Positions 7,658-16,679 are shown, numbered from the stretch's first letter. The stretch: DNA of 64,000 nt from JASGIT01 sp047601665 (GCA_047601665.1 JASGIT010000001.1:3968001-4032000), one strand, 5' to 3'. Translations and numbers: made by a program. The notes: generated by a model from the sequence alone, not told the origin.

Positions 7658-8374
7658 ATGGATACCCAACTCGGCCTCGCCAGCGTCTGGAACCAAGGCG
7701 ATTTCGTCACCCGCGCGGTGGCGCTCATCCTGCTCGCCATGTCGCTCGCCTCGTGGATCGTCATGCTCATCAAGGCGCTGGACATCGTGAAGTTCAAGAA
7801 GCAGGCCCGCGTGGCGCAGGACTTCTGGCACAGCGAGGACTTCGCGGCCGGCCTGGAAAAGCTGGGCAACGACCCCGCCAACCCCTTCCGCCACCTGGCG
7901 CTGGAAGGCCGCGAGGCCACGGCCCACCACCGCAACACCAAGGCGCACCTGCACGACTCACTGGACGTGAGCGACTGGGTCACGCGCTGCCTGCGCAACT
8001 GCATCGACGAATTCACCGCGCGCCTGCAGTCGGGCCTGGCCGTGCTGGCCTCGGTGGGCTCGACCGCGCCGTTCATCGGCCTGTTCGGCACCGTCTGGGG
8101 CATCTACCACGCGCTGGAGGCCATCGGCGCCTCGGGCCAGTCCACCATCGACAAGGTGGCCGGCCCGATCGGCGAGGCGCTGATCATGACCGCGCTGGGC
8201 CTGGCCGTCGCCATTCCCGCCGTGCTGGGCTACAACGCGCTGGTGCGCGGCAACAAGTCCATCCTGAACCGCCTGAACAGCTTCGCCCACGACCTGCACG
8301 CCTACTTCGTGACCGGCGCGCGCGTTTCCGCCACGGGCGACAACAAGGTGCTGCCCCTGAAGAAAGGCGCGTAA
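7658..8374 (+). CDS. exbB: ExbB-type proton channel (MotA/TolQ/ExbB)
   Basis: A 238-residue inner-membrane protein with three helices (about 18-40, 125-150, 172-192) and a large cytoplasmic loop. The signature segments are SVGSTAPFIGLFGTVWGIYHAL and GPIGEALIMTALGLAVAIPAV. It lies between tonB and exbD, behind a CAGGAGT ribosome site. With ExbD it forms the proton-driven motor for TonB. Classed as ExbB rather than TolQ because of the tonB neighbour and absence of pal or tolA. Confidence 0.93.
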   Translation: MDTQLGLASVWNQGDFVTRAVALILLAMSLASWIVMLIKALDIVKFKKQARVAQDFWHSEDFAAGLEKLGNDPANPFRHLALEGREATAHHRNTKAHLHDSLDVSDWVTRCLRNCIDEFTARLQSGLAVLASVGSTAPFIGLFGTVWGIYHALEAIGASGQSTIDKVAGPIGEALIMTALGLAVAIPAVLGYNALVRGNKSILNRLNSFAHDLHAYFVTGARVSATGDNKVLPLKKGA

Positions 8375-8377
8375 ACC

Positions 8378-8788
8378 ATGGCCTTCGGAACCCAAGACGA
8401 AGCCGATGACGTGATGAACGAGATCAACATGACGCCCCTGGTGGACGTCATGCTGGTGCTGCTCATCATCTTCATCATCACCGTGCCCGTAATGAAGCAC
8501 TCGGTCAACGTGGACCTGCCCCGGGCCACCAACCAGCCCGAGGAAACCAAGCCCGAGACCGTGCGCCTGAGCGTGGACGCCGACGGCAAGTACCACTGGA
8601 ACGAGTCCGATATCAGCGACGCGGACCTGACGCCGCGCCTCGAAGCCATGGCCGCCCAGAATCCGCAGCCCGACCTGCACATCCGCGGCGACAAGGACGT
8701 GCGCTACGAGCGCGTGGCCCAGGCCATGGCCGCCGCGCAGCGCGCGGGGGTGCGCAAGATCGGCTTCGTCACCGACCCGTCCCATTGA
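8378..8788 (+). CDS. exbD: ExbD-type biopolymer transport protein
   Basis: A 136-residue protein with one helix (about 20-42) holding the proton-binding Asp in MTPLVDVMLVLLIIF and a periplasmic domain. It starts 3 bp after exbB. It is the last gene of the bfd-tonB-exbB-exbD unit; a chromosomal hairpin repeat follows and could end transcription. Confidence 0.93.
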   Translation: MAFGTQDEADDVMNEINMTPLVDVMLVLLIIFIITVPVMKHSVNVDLPRATNQPEETKPETVRLSVDADGKYHWNESDISDADLTPRLEAMAAQNPQPDLHIRGDKDVRYERVAQAMAAAQRAGVRKIGFVTDPSH

Positions 8789-8789
8789 A

Positions 8790-8836
8790 AATGATAGCTT
8801 CCAGCGCTTGACTGGCGGGCGCTGGAGGCCGAAAAG
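8790..8836. repeat. Chromosomal hairpin repeat between exbD and the PLD gene
   Basis: Reads ATGATAGCTTCCAGCGCTTGACTGG followed by CGGGCGCTGGAGGCC at its far end; an imperfect stem at the meeting point of two convergent genes. Confidence 0.6.
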
Positions 8837-8845
8837 ACCCTCAAT

Positions 8846-10378
8846 TCAAAGCATCTCGTCCGGCGCCAGCGGCCCCAGGACGTTCATCAGCAGCCGCAGG
8901 CCCAGGCTGGCATCGGGCTCGCTGTCGGCATCACCAAAATCCGCGCCGGGCGGCGCGCGCCACCGCAGCCGGCCTTCGGGCGTCAGCACCACCTGCCAGG
9001 CGCCGTGGTTCACGGCCTCCTCCACCACCGCCGTCGCCTGCTGCGCTAGCACGCGGCTGCGCACGATCAGCGCCACCTCGGTGTTCTGCAGCTTGGAGCG
9101 CCAGTCGAGGTTCATCGAGCCGATGCTGAGCACGCGGCCATCGACGATCACGAGCTTCGAATGCAGGCTGGCCTGCGAGCCGCCCGGGCTGGAGCCGAAC
9201 AGGGTACGGTTCAGCCGGGCGCCTTGCTGCGCGCGCATCTCGTACAGCGCCACGCCCTGGCGGATCAGCGCCTCGCGGTGGCGCGCGTAGCCCACGTGCG
9301 CCAGCGGCGCGTCGTTGGAAGCCAGCGAGTTGGTCAGCACGCGCACCCGCACGCCGCGCCGCACCAGGTCGGCGAACACCTGCTGCATCTGCGCGCCCGG
9401 CACGAAATAGGGCGAGACGATGAGCGCGTCGCGCCGCGCCAGCCGCAGTAGCGACAACATGCCGTCCACCACGGTGTCTTCGGTGTGCTCGTCGTTCAGC
9501 TCGGGCACCAGCTTGGCGGGCGCGTCCGCCAGCAGCGCCGCGGGCGCCCAGGTCAGCGGCAGGCGGGCCAGGTCCAGCGGCGGCGGCAGCGGCGCGGGGG
9601 CGTCCGGCGCGGCGGGCTGCGTGGCGGCGCGCAGCGTGCGCAGTTCGTCCGGGCTGACGAGCGAGGCCACCGGGTAGGCCAGCGGGTTGTTCCAGTAGCG
9701 GTCGAAGCTGGCCGACATGGCCTGCACCACCGGGCCCACGGCCACCACGTCCATGTCGACGAAGTTGCTGCCGTCGGCGGTACCGAAGTAGGCGTCGCCC
9801 AGGTTGCGCCCGCCGGTGATGCCCCAGGCGTTGTCGGCGATGTAGAGCTTGTTGTGCATCCGGTGCTGGATGCGCTGGAAGTCGTGCAGCGAGCCCAGCG
9901 TGCGCAGCACGCCGGCCCCGCGCGCGCCGGGCAGCGGGTTGAACATGCGCATCTCCACGCCGGGCAGGAAGGCCATGCCCATGACCAGCGCGTTCTGCCC
10001 GGTACTGTTGAAGTCGTCCAGCAGGATGCGCACGCGCACGCCGCGCGCCGCCGCCGCGCGCACCTCGCGCAGCAGCGCGCGCGTGCTGGCGTCGGCGTGG
10101 ATGGCGTAGTACTGGATGTCCAGCGTGCGGCGGGCCTGCTGCGTCAGCGCCAGCCGGCTGGCGTAGGCCCGGTCGGGCGAAGCGGCCAGGGCAAAGCCCG
10201 ATTCGCCGCCGCGCGCGCCCGCCGGGCGGCGGCTGGCGGCCAGCTGGCCCAGGGCGGTGGCCGTGGCCTCCGGCGCGGCCAGCGCGTTGGAGACGGGGCG
10301 TTCGACATCGCGTGGAAGGCTGCCGCAGCCCGCCAGCGGCAGCATGATCAGCGGAAGAAGGTGTTGGAGCCAGCGCAT
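8846..10378 (-). CDS. Phospholipase D-family lipoprotein (cardiolipin synthase-like)
   Basis: A 510-residue protein with a lipoprotein signal (MRWLQHLLPLIMLPLAGCGS; lipobox LAGC, Cys19). Two HKD motifs are present: HNKLYIADNAWGITGGRNLG (about 174) and HSKLVIVDGRVLSIGSMNLD (about 405), as in cardiolipin synthase C/YmdC-type enzymes. It should act on phosphatidyl groups at the membrane, but the lipid anchor and divergent spacing leave the substrate open. It stands alone, converging with exbD and diverging from hemP. Confidence 0.85.
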   Translation of the reverse strand: MRWLQHLLPLIMLPLAGCGSLPRDVERPVSNALAAPEATATALGQLAASRRPAGARGGESGFALAASPDRAYASRLALTQQARRTLDIQYYAIHADASTRALLREVRAAAARGVRVRILLDDFNSTGQNALVMGMAFLPGVEMRMFNPLPGARGAGVLRTLGSLHDFQRIQHRMHNKLYIADNAWGITGGRNLGDAYFGTADGSNFVDMDVVAVGPVVQAMSASFDRYWNNPLAYPVASLVSPDELRTLRAATQPAAPDAPAPLPPPLDLARLPLTWAPAALLADAPAKLVPELNDEHTEDTVVDGMLSLLRLARRDALIVSPYFVPGAQMQQVFADLVRRGVRVRVLTNSLASNDAPLAHVGYARHREALIRQGVALYEMRAQQGARLNRTLFGSSPGGSQASLHSKLVIVDGRVLSIGSMNLDWRSKLQNTEVALIVRSRVLAQQATAVVEEAVNHGAWQVVLTPEGRLRWRAPPGADFGDADSEPDASLGLRLLMNVLGPLAPDEML

Positions 10379-10429
10379 GGGGAAACCATGATACGCAGCA
10401 AAAATTTACACGGCGGGTCTTGTTTTTCA

Positions 10430-10448
10430 AATGATAATGGTTATCATT
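10430..10448. promoter_or_regulatory. Fur box upstream of hemP
   Basis: AATGATAATGGTTATCATT: arms AATGATAA and TTATCATT are exact inverse repeats around a 3-bp centre, the closest match to the classical Fur consensus in the window. It lies 35 bp before hemP. Confidence 0.88.
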
Positions 10449-10482
10449 AGCGAATCGAGAAATTCACCAAGGACTTCCCTAC

Positions 10483-10692
10483 ATGCACGCCGCCACCCTG
10501 CCCGCCCACGCCTTCTCCTCGCCGGCCCTGCACGGCCAGCCGGAGCAGCCGCTGCCGCTGGCCGACCTGCCGGCGGGCGCGATGGACAGCAGCGAACTGC
10601 TCAAGGGCCAGAAGGCCGTGACCATCGTGCACAACGGGGCCCTCTACCGCTTGCAGGCCACCAAGCTCGGCAAGCTCATCCTGACCAAATAG
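10483..10692 (+). CDS. hemP: Hemin uptake protein HemP
   Basis: A 69-residue HemP-family protein. The conserved C-terminal block SSELLKGQKAVTIVHNGALY...LQATKLGKLILTK is complete, preceded by a short Pro/Leu-rich leader. HemP/HmuP proteins are small iron-regulated regulators or accessory factors of heme uptake, usually next to a heme receptor. Here no heme receptor or hmu gene follows: the next genes are a minus-strand efflux operon. Orphan copy under a strong Fur box. Confidence 0.88.
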   Translation: MHAATLPAHAFSSPALHGQPEQPLPLADLPAGAMDSSELLKGQKAVTIVHNGALYRLQATKLGKLILTK

Positions 10693-10818
10693 GTTTCATC
10701 GTGGGGCGACTCCCGGCTGCTGCAGATCACTGCGGGCCCAAGGGTCGTATTCGGCCAGCCAAAGGGTTCATTCCCTGGTAGCCAGGCTTTTTTTTCATCC
10801 CCAATCAGCAGCGAAAAC

Positions 10819-10853
10819 AGCGGCCAGCGCTTGTCCACCAAGCGCTGGCCGCT
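10819..10853 (-). terminator. Hairpin repeat acting as terminator of the efflux operon
   Basis: A perfect 15-bp stem (10819-10833 with 10839-10853) and 5-nt loop, with T-rich sequence on both sides. It is a copy of the chromosomal hairpin repeat placed immediately after the FUSC gene stop on the minus strand. Confidence 0.75.
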
Positions 10854-10854
10854 C

Positions 10855-12888
10855 TCATTTTTGAAGCTCGGCCGGCATGTGCTGGCGCGGGAACAGGCCG
10901 ACGCGCAGGCCCACCAGGCCCAGCAGGGCATCGTCCCGCCCTGCCCCCGGCGGCAGCGTGCGCAGGTGGGCGAGCGAGGCCTCCAGCGCCGTTTTCAGCG
11001 CCTGGGGCGCGGGCAGCGGCCGGCCCGCGCGCTCGCAGGCGCGGTAGTGGGCGGCAATGTCCGCCAGCAGCCGGTTCAGGCCGTCGCGGTCGGCTTCTTC
11101 GGGCAAATCGTCGCCCGCGCGGCGCAGGTTGAGGGTGTTCAGGCCCATGCGCACTCCGTCGAGCATGTCCACGCCCGCGGCGTCGCTGCCTTCGGGCAGC
11201 GCGGCCAGGCGCGGCGCCAGCAGGCCGAGCAGGTCGAGCATCCGGACCATGAAGCGCCCGCCGCGGTCCTGGCGGTCGCGGCCCTCCGCCGCCTCGGCGA
11301 TGGTGCGCCAGCCCTGGCGGATCAGGCGCCGCGCGCTCCATTCGGCGCCCACCGAGCGGAACAGCCGCGTCATCAGCAGCGCGAACAACATGCCGACCAC
11401 GCTGGCCACCGAGGAGTTGACGTAGCGCTCGAAGTCCGCCCCCGCGGCGTGGTTCTGCACCGACATGAGCGAAGCCAGGTTGGTGATCAGGATCATGCCC
11501 GGCAGGAACAGCTGGGGCCGGGAGGCCATCAGCCCGATCAGCAGGAAGGCGGGCGCGATGACCAGCATCAGCGGCACCAGGTCGTGCAGCATCGGGATGA
11601 TGCCGAACAGGTAGACGCCCGCGGCCACGATGGAGATCACGGCCCAGGTCATGAACGTGACAATGCCGGGCGCGGGGTCGTCCTGCGCGGCGAAGAACGC
11701 GGCGGCCACGGCGGCCATCATGGCGCCCGTCACGCCGTCGGACCAGCCGACGGCAATCCACAGCAGGCAGTAGCTGAACAGGGTGGCGCCCGCGGCCAGC
11801 GACGAGAACAGCCACATGCTCCAGTCGATGTGGCGGTTCTCGATGCCCACCAGCCGGCGCAGGTCGATGCCGAAGGCCGGCGCGGGCGGCGGCGTGCCGT
11901 CGCGGATGGACTGCTGCAGGTGGCGGCTGTCGTACCACAGCTCGGCCAGCTCCTTCAGGCGCAGCAGCAGGCTGGTGCGCAGCAGGCCGGCGCCGTCGTC
12001 GCCCAGCGTGGGGCGCAGGGCCTCGACGCGCTGGCGGAAGCGCTCCAGCGCCCCCAGCGGCGGGGGCGCATCCTCGCCGATGGCGGCGCGCAGGTCTTCG
12101 AGCAGGCGCGTGAGTTCGGGGTTCTGCGTGGCGCGCTCGCCCAGGTTGAAAAGGCGGTCTTCGATGGAGGCCAGCACCGGCATCATGCCCAGCAGGCGCG
12201 AGCGCAGCTCCAACAGCCAGACGTCCAGCTCGCCGTGGCGCGGGTCGTCGCGCTTGGCGAAGGGAATCACCAGGTCAAGCTGCGAGAGGTCTTTCGCCAG
12301 GCGGCGGCGCAGCTCGCCGGTGTTGCTGCCGAGCGCCAGCACCTGCGTGCACCAGGTCTTGGCGTCGCCCATCAGCCCCTGCACGCGCTGCTCGATCATG
12401 GACTTGATCGAGGCCGGGAAGACCAGCGCCCCGACCACGACCGCGCACAGGCTGCCCAGGATAATTTCCTCGGAGCGCGCCAGCGCCACGCTGAAGATCG
12501 CGTCCGGCTGCTGCACCATCGGAAAGCCGACGAACATGGCCGTGTAGCCCGCCAGCATGAACACGTAGGACGACGGCCCCCGATGCAGCAGCGCCACGGC
12601 CATGCAGCCAGTGAGCCACAGCGACATCACCAGGCTGAGCAGCACCGGCGACTGCGACAGCCCCGGCACGATGGCCACCACGGCCACGCACGCGATCAGC
12701 GTGCCGAGGATGCGGTACAGGCCGCGCGAGTTGGTGCCGCCCATCACGGGCTGCAGCACGACGTAGGCCGTGGTCATGGCCCAGTAGGGCCGTGGCAGGT
12801 CGGCCGCCAGCGCGATGTACAGCGCGATCATGGAGGCCAGGAAGGATTTGGCGGAGTGCATCCACGCTTGCCGGTCCAGCAGCAGCAC
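10855..12888 (-). CDS. FUSC-family aromatic acid/multidrug efflux pump subunit (AaeB-like)
   Basis: A 677-residue inner-membrane protein with the FUSC layout: a helix bundle near the N-terminus (ALYIALAADLPRPYWAMTTAYVV), a long cytoplasmic helical part and a second helix bundle (about 375-510). It is the last gene of a MarR-DUF1656-HlyD-NodT-FUSC operon, so it should be the pump for small aromatic or drug-like compounds. A GTG start at 12888 is chosen because an AAGGAG site overlapping the upstream stop stands 8 nt before it; ATG at 12861 is the alternative. Confidence 0.87.
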   Translation of the reverse strand: MLLLDRQAWMHSAKSFLASMIALYIALAADLPRPYWAMTTAYVVLQPVMGGTNSRGLYRILGTLIACVAVVAIVPGLSQSPVLLSLVMSLWLTGCMAVALLHRGPSSYVFMLAGYTAMFVGFPMVQQPDAIFSVALARSEEIILGSLCAVVVGALVFPASIKSMIEQRVQGLMGDAKTWCTQVLALGSNTGELRRRLAKDLSQLDLVIPFAKRDDPRHGELDVWLLELRSRLLGMMPVLASIEDRLFNLGERATQNPELTRLLEDLRAAIGEDAPPPLGALERFRQRVEALRPTLGDDGAGLLRTSLLLRLKELAELWYDSRHLQQSIRDGTPPPAPAFGIDLRRLVGIENRHIDWSMWLFSSLAAGATLFSYCLLWIAVGWSDGVTGAMMAAVAAAFFAAQDDPAPGIVTFMTWAVISIVAAGVYLFGIIPMLHDLVPLMLVIAPAFLLIGLMASRPQLFLPGMILITNLASLMSVQNHAAGADFERYVNSSVASVVGMLFALLMTRLFRSVGAEWSARRLIRQGWRTIAEAAEGRDRQDRGGRFMVRMLDLLGLLAPRLAALPEGSDAAGVDMLDGVRMGLNTLNLRRAGDDLPEEADRDGLNRLLADIAAHYRACERAGRPLPAPQALKTALEASLAHLRTLPPGAGRDDALLGLVGLRVGLFPRQHMPAELQK

Positions 12889-12901
12889 GATGGGGGCTCC
12901 T

Positions 12902-14362
12902 TCAGGGCTGCGCGGGGGCGCTGGCGGCCTGCGCCTGCCAGCCGCCGCCCAAGGCGAGGAACAGGCGGATCTGGTCTTGCGACACCTGCGCCTCGGCGCT
13001 GGCCAGGCTGGCCTCGGCGGCCGCCAGGGTGCGCTGCGCGTCCAGGCTGGAGAGGTACGAGACACGGCCTGCCTGGTGGATGCGGCGCGTGTCCGCCGCG
13101 GCGGTGTCCGCGTGCCCGCGCGCCTCGCGCAGCGCGGCGACGCGGCGCAGGTCCTCGGCGTAGCGGTCGAGCACGGTCTGGGTCTCGCGCAGCGCCTCCA
13201 GCACCACGTGGTCGAACTCGGCCAGCGCCGCCTGGGCGCCCGCCCGGGTGAGTTCCACCCGCGCCTGCGCCCCGCCGTTGGGAATCGACCACGAGATCAG
13301 GGGGCCGATCGACCACTGCTGGGTGACGGGCTTGCCAAAGTCCTCCAACATGCCGTTCGCGCCGATCGACGCGCCCAGCGTGATGTCCGGGTACAGCGCG
13401 GCCGTGGCGACGCCGATCTCGGCGGTCGCGGCGGCCAGTTCGCGCTCGGCGCGGCGCACGTCGGGGCGGCGGCGCAGCAGCGCGGCGCCATCGCCCACGG
13501 GGATGGGCTGCTTCAGCTCCGGCGCGTCCTCGCACGCCAGGGCCTCGGGCGGGACCTGGTCGGGCGTGCGCCCGAGCAGCGCGGCCAGCTCGTAGCCCGC
13601 GGCCTGCCTGCGCGCCGCGAGCGGCGGCAGCGCGGCTTGCAGCGTGGCGGCCTGCGCATCGGCGCGCGCCACGGCCACGGGCGAGCCCCGGCCCGCCGCC
13701 TGCAGCCGCGCTATGACGTCGCGGCTGCGCTGCTGCAGTTCCAGCGAATGGCGCGCCACGGCCAGCTCGTGGTTGCCATGGCAGATTTCGACATAGGCGC
13801 CCACCACCTGCGCGGCGATGCTGATGCGCGCCAGATCGCCCGCGGCCTGCACCGCCTGGGCCTGGTCGTGCGCGGCCTCGGCGGCGCGGCGGAGCTTGCC
13901 GAACAGGTCCAGCTGGTAGGAAGCGGAAATGCCCCCGCTGGCGAAATTGAACACCGGCAGCGGCTCGGGCTGCAGCAGCGACTGGGCGGAAACGCGGCTG
14001 CGCCCGACCGCGGCCTCCACCCCGACCGCCGGATGGCTGGCGGCGCCGACCTGGGCGTAGCGCGCCTGCGCCTGGGTCAGGCGCGCGGCGGCGACCTTCA
14101 GCTCGGCATTGGCCTGCAGGGCCTGCTCGACCAGCGCGTTGAGCTTCGGATCGTCGTACAGCTCCCACCAGCGGCCTTCGACGGCGGCCTGCGCCGGATC
14201 GACGGCCGCAGAGCGGTGCGCGTCCAGCGCCACGGGGCGCTGCGCCACCTGGGCGAAGGCCGAGTCCTTCGGCAACTCGTAGTCCGGGCCCACGGTCGTG
14301 CACGCGACCAGCGGCGCCAGCAGCAGGCACAGGCCCGCGGCACGCATACGGCGGCGCTTCAT
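12902..14362 (-). CDS. NodT-family outer-membrane efflux lipoprotein
   Basis: A 486-residue TolC-like channel. Lipoprotein signal with Cys near 21 (LLLAPLVACTTVGPDYELP), then two repeated helical/barrel halves containing the usual YQLDLFGKLRR and ADAQAATLQAALPPL segments. It gives the pump an exit through the outer membrane. Its ATG overlaps the HlyD stop by 4 bp, showing translational coupling. Confidence 0.92.
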   Translation of the reverse strand: MKRRRMRAAGLCLLLAPLVACTTVGPDYELPKDSAFAQVAQRPVALDAHRSAAVDPAQAAVEGRWWELYDDPKLNALVEQALQANAELKVAAARLTQAQARYAQVGAASHPAVGVEAAVGRSRVSAQSLLQPEPLPVFNFASGGISASYQLDLFGKLRRAAEAAHDQAQAVQAAGDLARISIAAQVVGAYVEICHGNHELAVARHSLELQQRSRDVIARLQAAGRGSPVAVARADAQAATLQAALPPLAARRQAAGYELAALLGRTPDQVPPEALACEDAPELKQPIPVGDGAALLRRRPDVRRAERELAAATAEIGVATAALYPDITLGASIGANGMLEDFGKPVTQQWSIGPLISWSIPNGGAQARVELTRAGAQAALAEFDHVVLEALRETQTVLDRYAEDLRRVAALREARGHADTAAADTRRIHQAGRVSYLSSLDAQRTLAAAEASLASAEAQVSQDQIRLFLALGGGWQAQAASAPAQP

Positions 14363-15429
14363 GATGCCTTGCCCTGCTGCGGCTGTTGCTGCTGTTGCTG
14401 CTGTTGCTGCTGCGGCTCGGCGTTCTTGCGCGCCTGGCCGCTGCCGGCCACGGTGACGGTGACGCTGCGGCCCACGATCAGGTGCACGCCGGCCGGCACG
14501 TCGTCCAGGCTGATGCGCACCGGCAGGCGCTGCGCCAGCCGCACCCAGTCGAACGCGGGGTTGACGTTGGGCAGCAGGCTGGAGCCCTGAGTGCGGTAGC
14601 GGTCCTCGATGCCCGCCGCGATGCTTTGCACGTGGCCGTGCAGCACGCCGCTCTCGCCCATGATCTGGATGTCGACCGGCGCGCCTTCCTGGATGCCGTG
14701 CAGGCGGGTTTCCTCGAAGTAGCCGTCGATGCGGAACGACTGGGTGTCCAGCACCGCCAGCACCGGCTTGCTGGCGCTCACGTAGTCGCCCACGCGCACG
14801 ATGCGGTCGCCCACGCGGCCATCGACCGGGCTGCGCACGGTGGTGCGGTCCAAGTTCAGCTGCGCCCGCTCCACCTCGGCCTGCGCGGTGGCGATGCCGG
14901 CCTGGGCGGCGGCCACGTTGGCCTGGGCGGCCGCCACGCTGGCCTGGGCGGCGGTGACGGCGGCCTGCGCCTTGTCCAGGCTGGAGCGCCGGGTTTCGGC
15001 CTCCTCGGTGGCCACCAGGTCCTTCAGCTCGCGGTCGCGCTGCGCCTCGCGCTGCAGCTGGCTGCGCGCGGCCTGGCTCTGCAGCAGCAGCGCGCGGTTC
15101 TGCGCCAGCGCGGCCTGCCCCTGCGCCACGCCGGCCTGGCTGCGCGCCAGCGCGGCCTGCGCCTCTTTCAGGGCGATCTTGTAACGCTCGGGGTCCACCA
15201 CGAACAGCACGTCGCCCCGGCGCACCTGCGCGTTGTCGCGCGCGCGCACCTCCAGCACCGGGCCGGACACGTCGGGCGCCACCTGCACCACGTCGGCGCT
15301 GACGTGCGCGTCGCGCGTCCAGGGGTCGAGCATGTAGTACTGCCACAGGTGGCGCAGCACCACGAGGGCGGCGATGACGATCAGTACCGTCGGTACGATC
15401 TGGGTGATCTTGCGAACGATGGGATTCAT
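14359..15429 (-). CDS. HlyD-family periplasmic adaptor (membrane fusion protein)
   Basis: A 356-residue adaptor: N-terminal anchor helix (about 12-28), biotinyl-lipoyl halves (VSGPVLEVRARDNAQVRRGD; VRSPVDGRVGDRIVRVGDYV), a long Ala/Gln coiled coil between them, and a beta-barrel part. The C-terminus ends in a glutamine-rich tail encoded by in-frame 9-bp repeats (about 14382-14412), which could vary in length. It bridges the FUSC pump and the NodT channel. Confidence 0.92.
   Translation of the reverse strand: MNPIVRKITQIVPTVLIVIAALVVLRHLWQYYMLDPWTRDAHVSADVVQVAPDVSGPVLEVRARDNAQVRRGDVLFVVDPERYKIALKEAQAALARSQAGVAQGQAALAQNRALLLQSQAARSQLQREAQRDRELKDLVATEEAETRRSSLDKAQAAVTAAQASVAAAQANVAAAQAGIATAQAEVERAQLNLDRTTVRSPVDGRVGDRIVRVGDYVSASKPVLAVLDTQSFRIDGYFEETRLHGIQEGAPVDIQIMGESGVLHGHVQSIAAGIEDRYRTQGSSLLPNVNPAFDWVRLAQRLPVRISLDDVPAGVHLIVGRSVTVTVAGSGQARKNAEPQQQQQQQQQQPQQGKAS
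14382..14412. repeat. 9-bp tandem repeats encoding a polyglutamine tail
   Basis: Units of GCTGTTGCT repeat about three times on the plus strand. Unit length is a multiple of three, so changes alter only the number of Gln residues in the HlyD tail. Confidence 0.7.
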
Positions 15430-15635
15430 GACAGCAGGGTGCGCATCAGCGCGAACAAAACGCCCAGCACCACGATGTACAGGGCGAAATCGAACAAGGG
15501 CGGGTGCCAGATGTGGCGGTACGCGCCCGCCTTCAGGAGCAATTGGCGCAGGCCGACGAGCACGAGGAAGGCCACCAGCATCAGGGCCATCAGCGTGGGA
15601 ATGAAGACGCCGTAAAGGCTGAACTCTCCGTACAT
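15426..15635 (-). CDS. DUF1656 small membrane protein (AaeX-like)
   Basis: A 69-residue protein with two helices, starting MYGEFSLYGVFIPTLMALML, which is the DUF1656 pattern. It always travels with HlyD and FUSC genes in aaeXAB-type operons. It overlaps the HlyD gene by 4 bp. Function in the pump is unknown. Confidence 0.9.
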   Translation of the reverse strand: MYGEFSLYGVFIPTLMALMLVAFLVLVGLRQLLLKAGAYRHIWHPPLFDFALYIVVLGVLFALMRTLLS

Positions 15636-15637
15636 GG

Positions 15638-16114
15638 CTAGGGGCTTTCTGGGGCTTTCTGGGCGCCTGCCGCGACGCAGGCCAGCGACTGCGCCTCCAG
15701 CGTGCGCAGGACCCGGGTCGCGGTGGCCACGTCTTCCGGCGGGACGTCGCGCAGCGCCTGGGCGCGCAGCGCGGTCAGCGTGGTTTCCATCTTCTCGGCC
15801 AGGGCCTGGCCCGCGGGCAGCAGTTCGACGGCCTTGGTGCGGCGGTTGCCGGGCACGTCGCAGCGCCGGAGCAGGCCGGCCGACTCGCCCTGGTCCAGCA
15901 CGCGCACCAGCGCCGCCGGGTTGATGCCGATCTCCATGGCCAGCGCCCGCTGGTTGGCGGCAGGCCCCATGCGGGACGCCAGCACGATGACCAGGGCCAG
16001 CGACATGGGCAGCCGGTCATCCGTCAGCGCGGCGCCCACGGCCTGCACCCATGCTCTTCTGGCGGGCTGGATGGCGATGGTGAAATCGAAGAGGGTACGG
16101 TCAACCTCGGACAT
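15638..16114 (-). CDS. MarR-family transcriptional regulator
   Basis: A 158-residue winged-helix protein; the recognition region reads NQRALAMEIGINPAALVRVLDQGESAGLLRR and the wing CDVPGNRRTKAVELLPAG. It is the first gene of the efflux operon and probably represses it until a phenolic ligand binds. A perfect 15-bp palindrome lies just upstream. Confidence 0.9.
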   Translation of the reverse strand: MSEVDRTLFDFTIAIQPARRAWVQAVGAALTDDRLPMSLALVIVLASRMGPAANQRALAMEIGINPAALVRVLDQGESAGLLRRCDVPGNRRTKAVELLPAGQALAEKMETTLTALRAQALRDVPPEDVATATRVLRTLEAQSLACVAAGAQKAPESP

Positions 16115-16140
16115 GGCGGATCGCGGGGATTCAATTGACT

Positions 16141-16155
16141 AAGCAATTATTGCTT
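16141..16155. promoter_or_regulatory. Probable MarR-family operator
   Basis: AAGCAATTATTGCTT is a perfect palindrome 26 bp before the marR-type gene start, in an AT-rich promoter-like stretch. Size and position suit autoregulation. Confidence 0.65.
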
Positions 16156-16218
16156 TTTGAATTATATCTACAGTAGCCTCGGGATGCATGGCACGCCCCA
16201 TTCAGCGCCATTTTTGCA

Positions 16219-16246
16219 ACAAAAAACCGGCTTCGGGAGCCGGTTC
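16219..16246 (-). terminator. Intrinsic terminator after the GlcG-like gene
   Basis: Stem AACCGGCT/AGCCGGTT (16225-16232 with 16238-16245), loop of 5, with a T run on the minus strand (A's at 16221-16226). Confidence 0.8.
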
Positions 16247-16271
16247 TTGCAAGTGCGGGGCGTGCGGAGAA

Positions 16272-16679
16272 TCAGAGGCCGATGGCGGCGATGCCCGCGC
16301 GCGCGATCTGCGCGTCCTCGTTGGACTTCACGCCGCTCACGCCCACGGCGCCCAGGCACTGGCCGTCCTTGAGAATGGGCACGCCGCCTTCGAGCATCCC
16401 TTCCAGCGTGGGGGCCGACAGGAACGAGGTGCGCCCGCCGTTGATCATGTCTTCATAGCCCTTGCTCTCGCGGCGGCCCAGCGCGGCGGTGCGCGCCTTG
16501 GCGGGCGCGATGTGCGCGGAAATGGGCGCCGCGCCGTCCAGGCGCTGCAGCCACAGCAGGTGGCCGCCGTCGTCCACGATGGCGATGGTCACGATCCAGC
16601 CGTTCTGCTGCGCTTCGGCCTCGGCGGCGGCGGCGATCTTCTTGATGTCGGCGAGTTCAAGCTCGGGCGTGGTCTTCAT
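16272..16679 (-). CDS. GlcG/HbpS-family heme- or cofactor-binding protein
   Basis: A 135-residue protein of the GlcG/HbpS family, recognised by VTIAIVDDGGHLLWLQRLDGA, the S-x-x-I-A-P-A-K-A-R-T-A segment and the GGVPILKDGQCLGAVGVSG block. Some members bind heme, others sit in glycolate loci; the role here is unknown. It has no signal peptide. Single gene with its own terminator. Confidence 0.85.
   Translation of the reverse strand: MKTTPELELADIKKIAAAAEAEAQQNGWIVTIAIVDDGGHLLWLQRLDGAAPISAHIAPAKARTAALGRRESKGYEDMINGGRTSFLSAPTLEGMLEGGVPILKDGQCLGAVGVSGVKSNEDAQIARAGIAAIGL

Noticed and set aside
15638..16114. EmrR symbol for the MarR-type regulator
   Set aside because: The sequence fits the MarR family generally; operon context is AaeXAB/NodT-like, not EmrAB, so no symbol is given.
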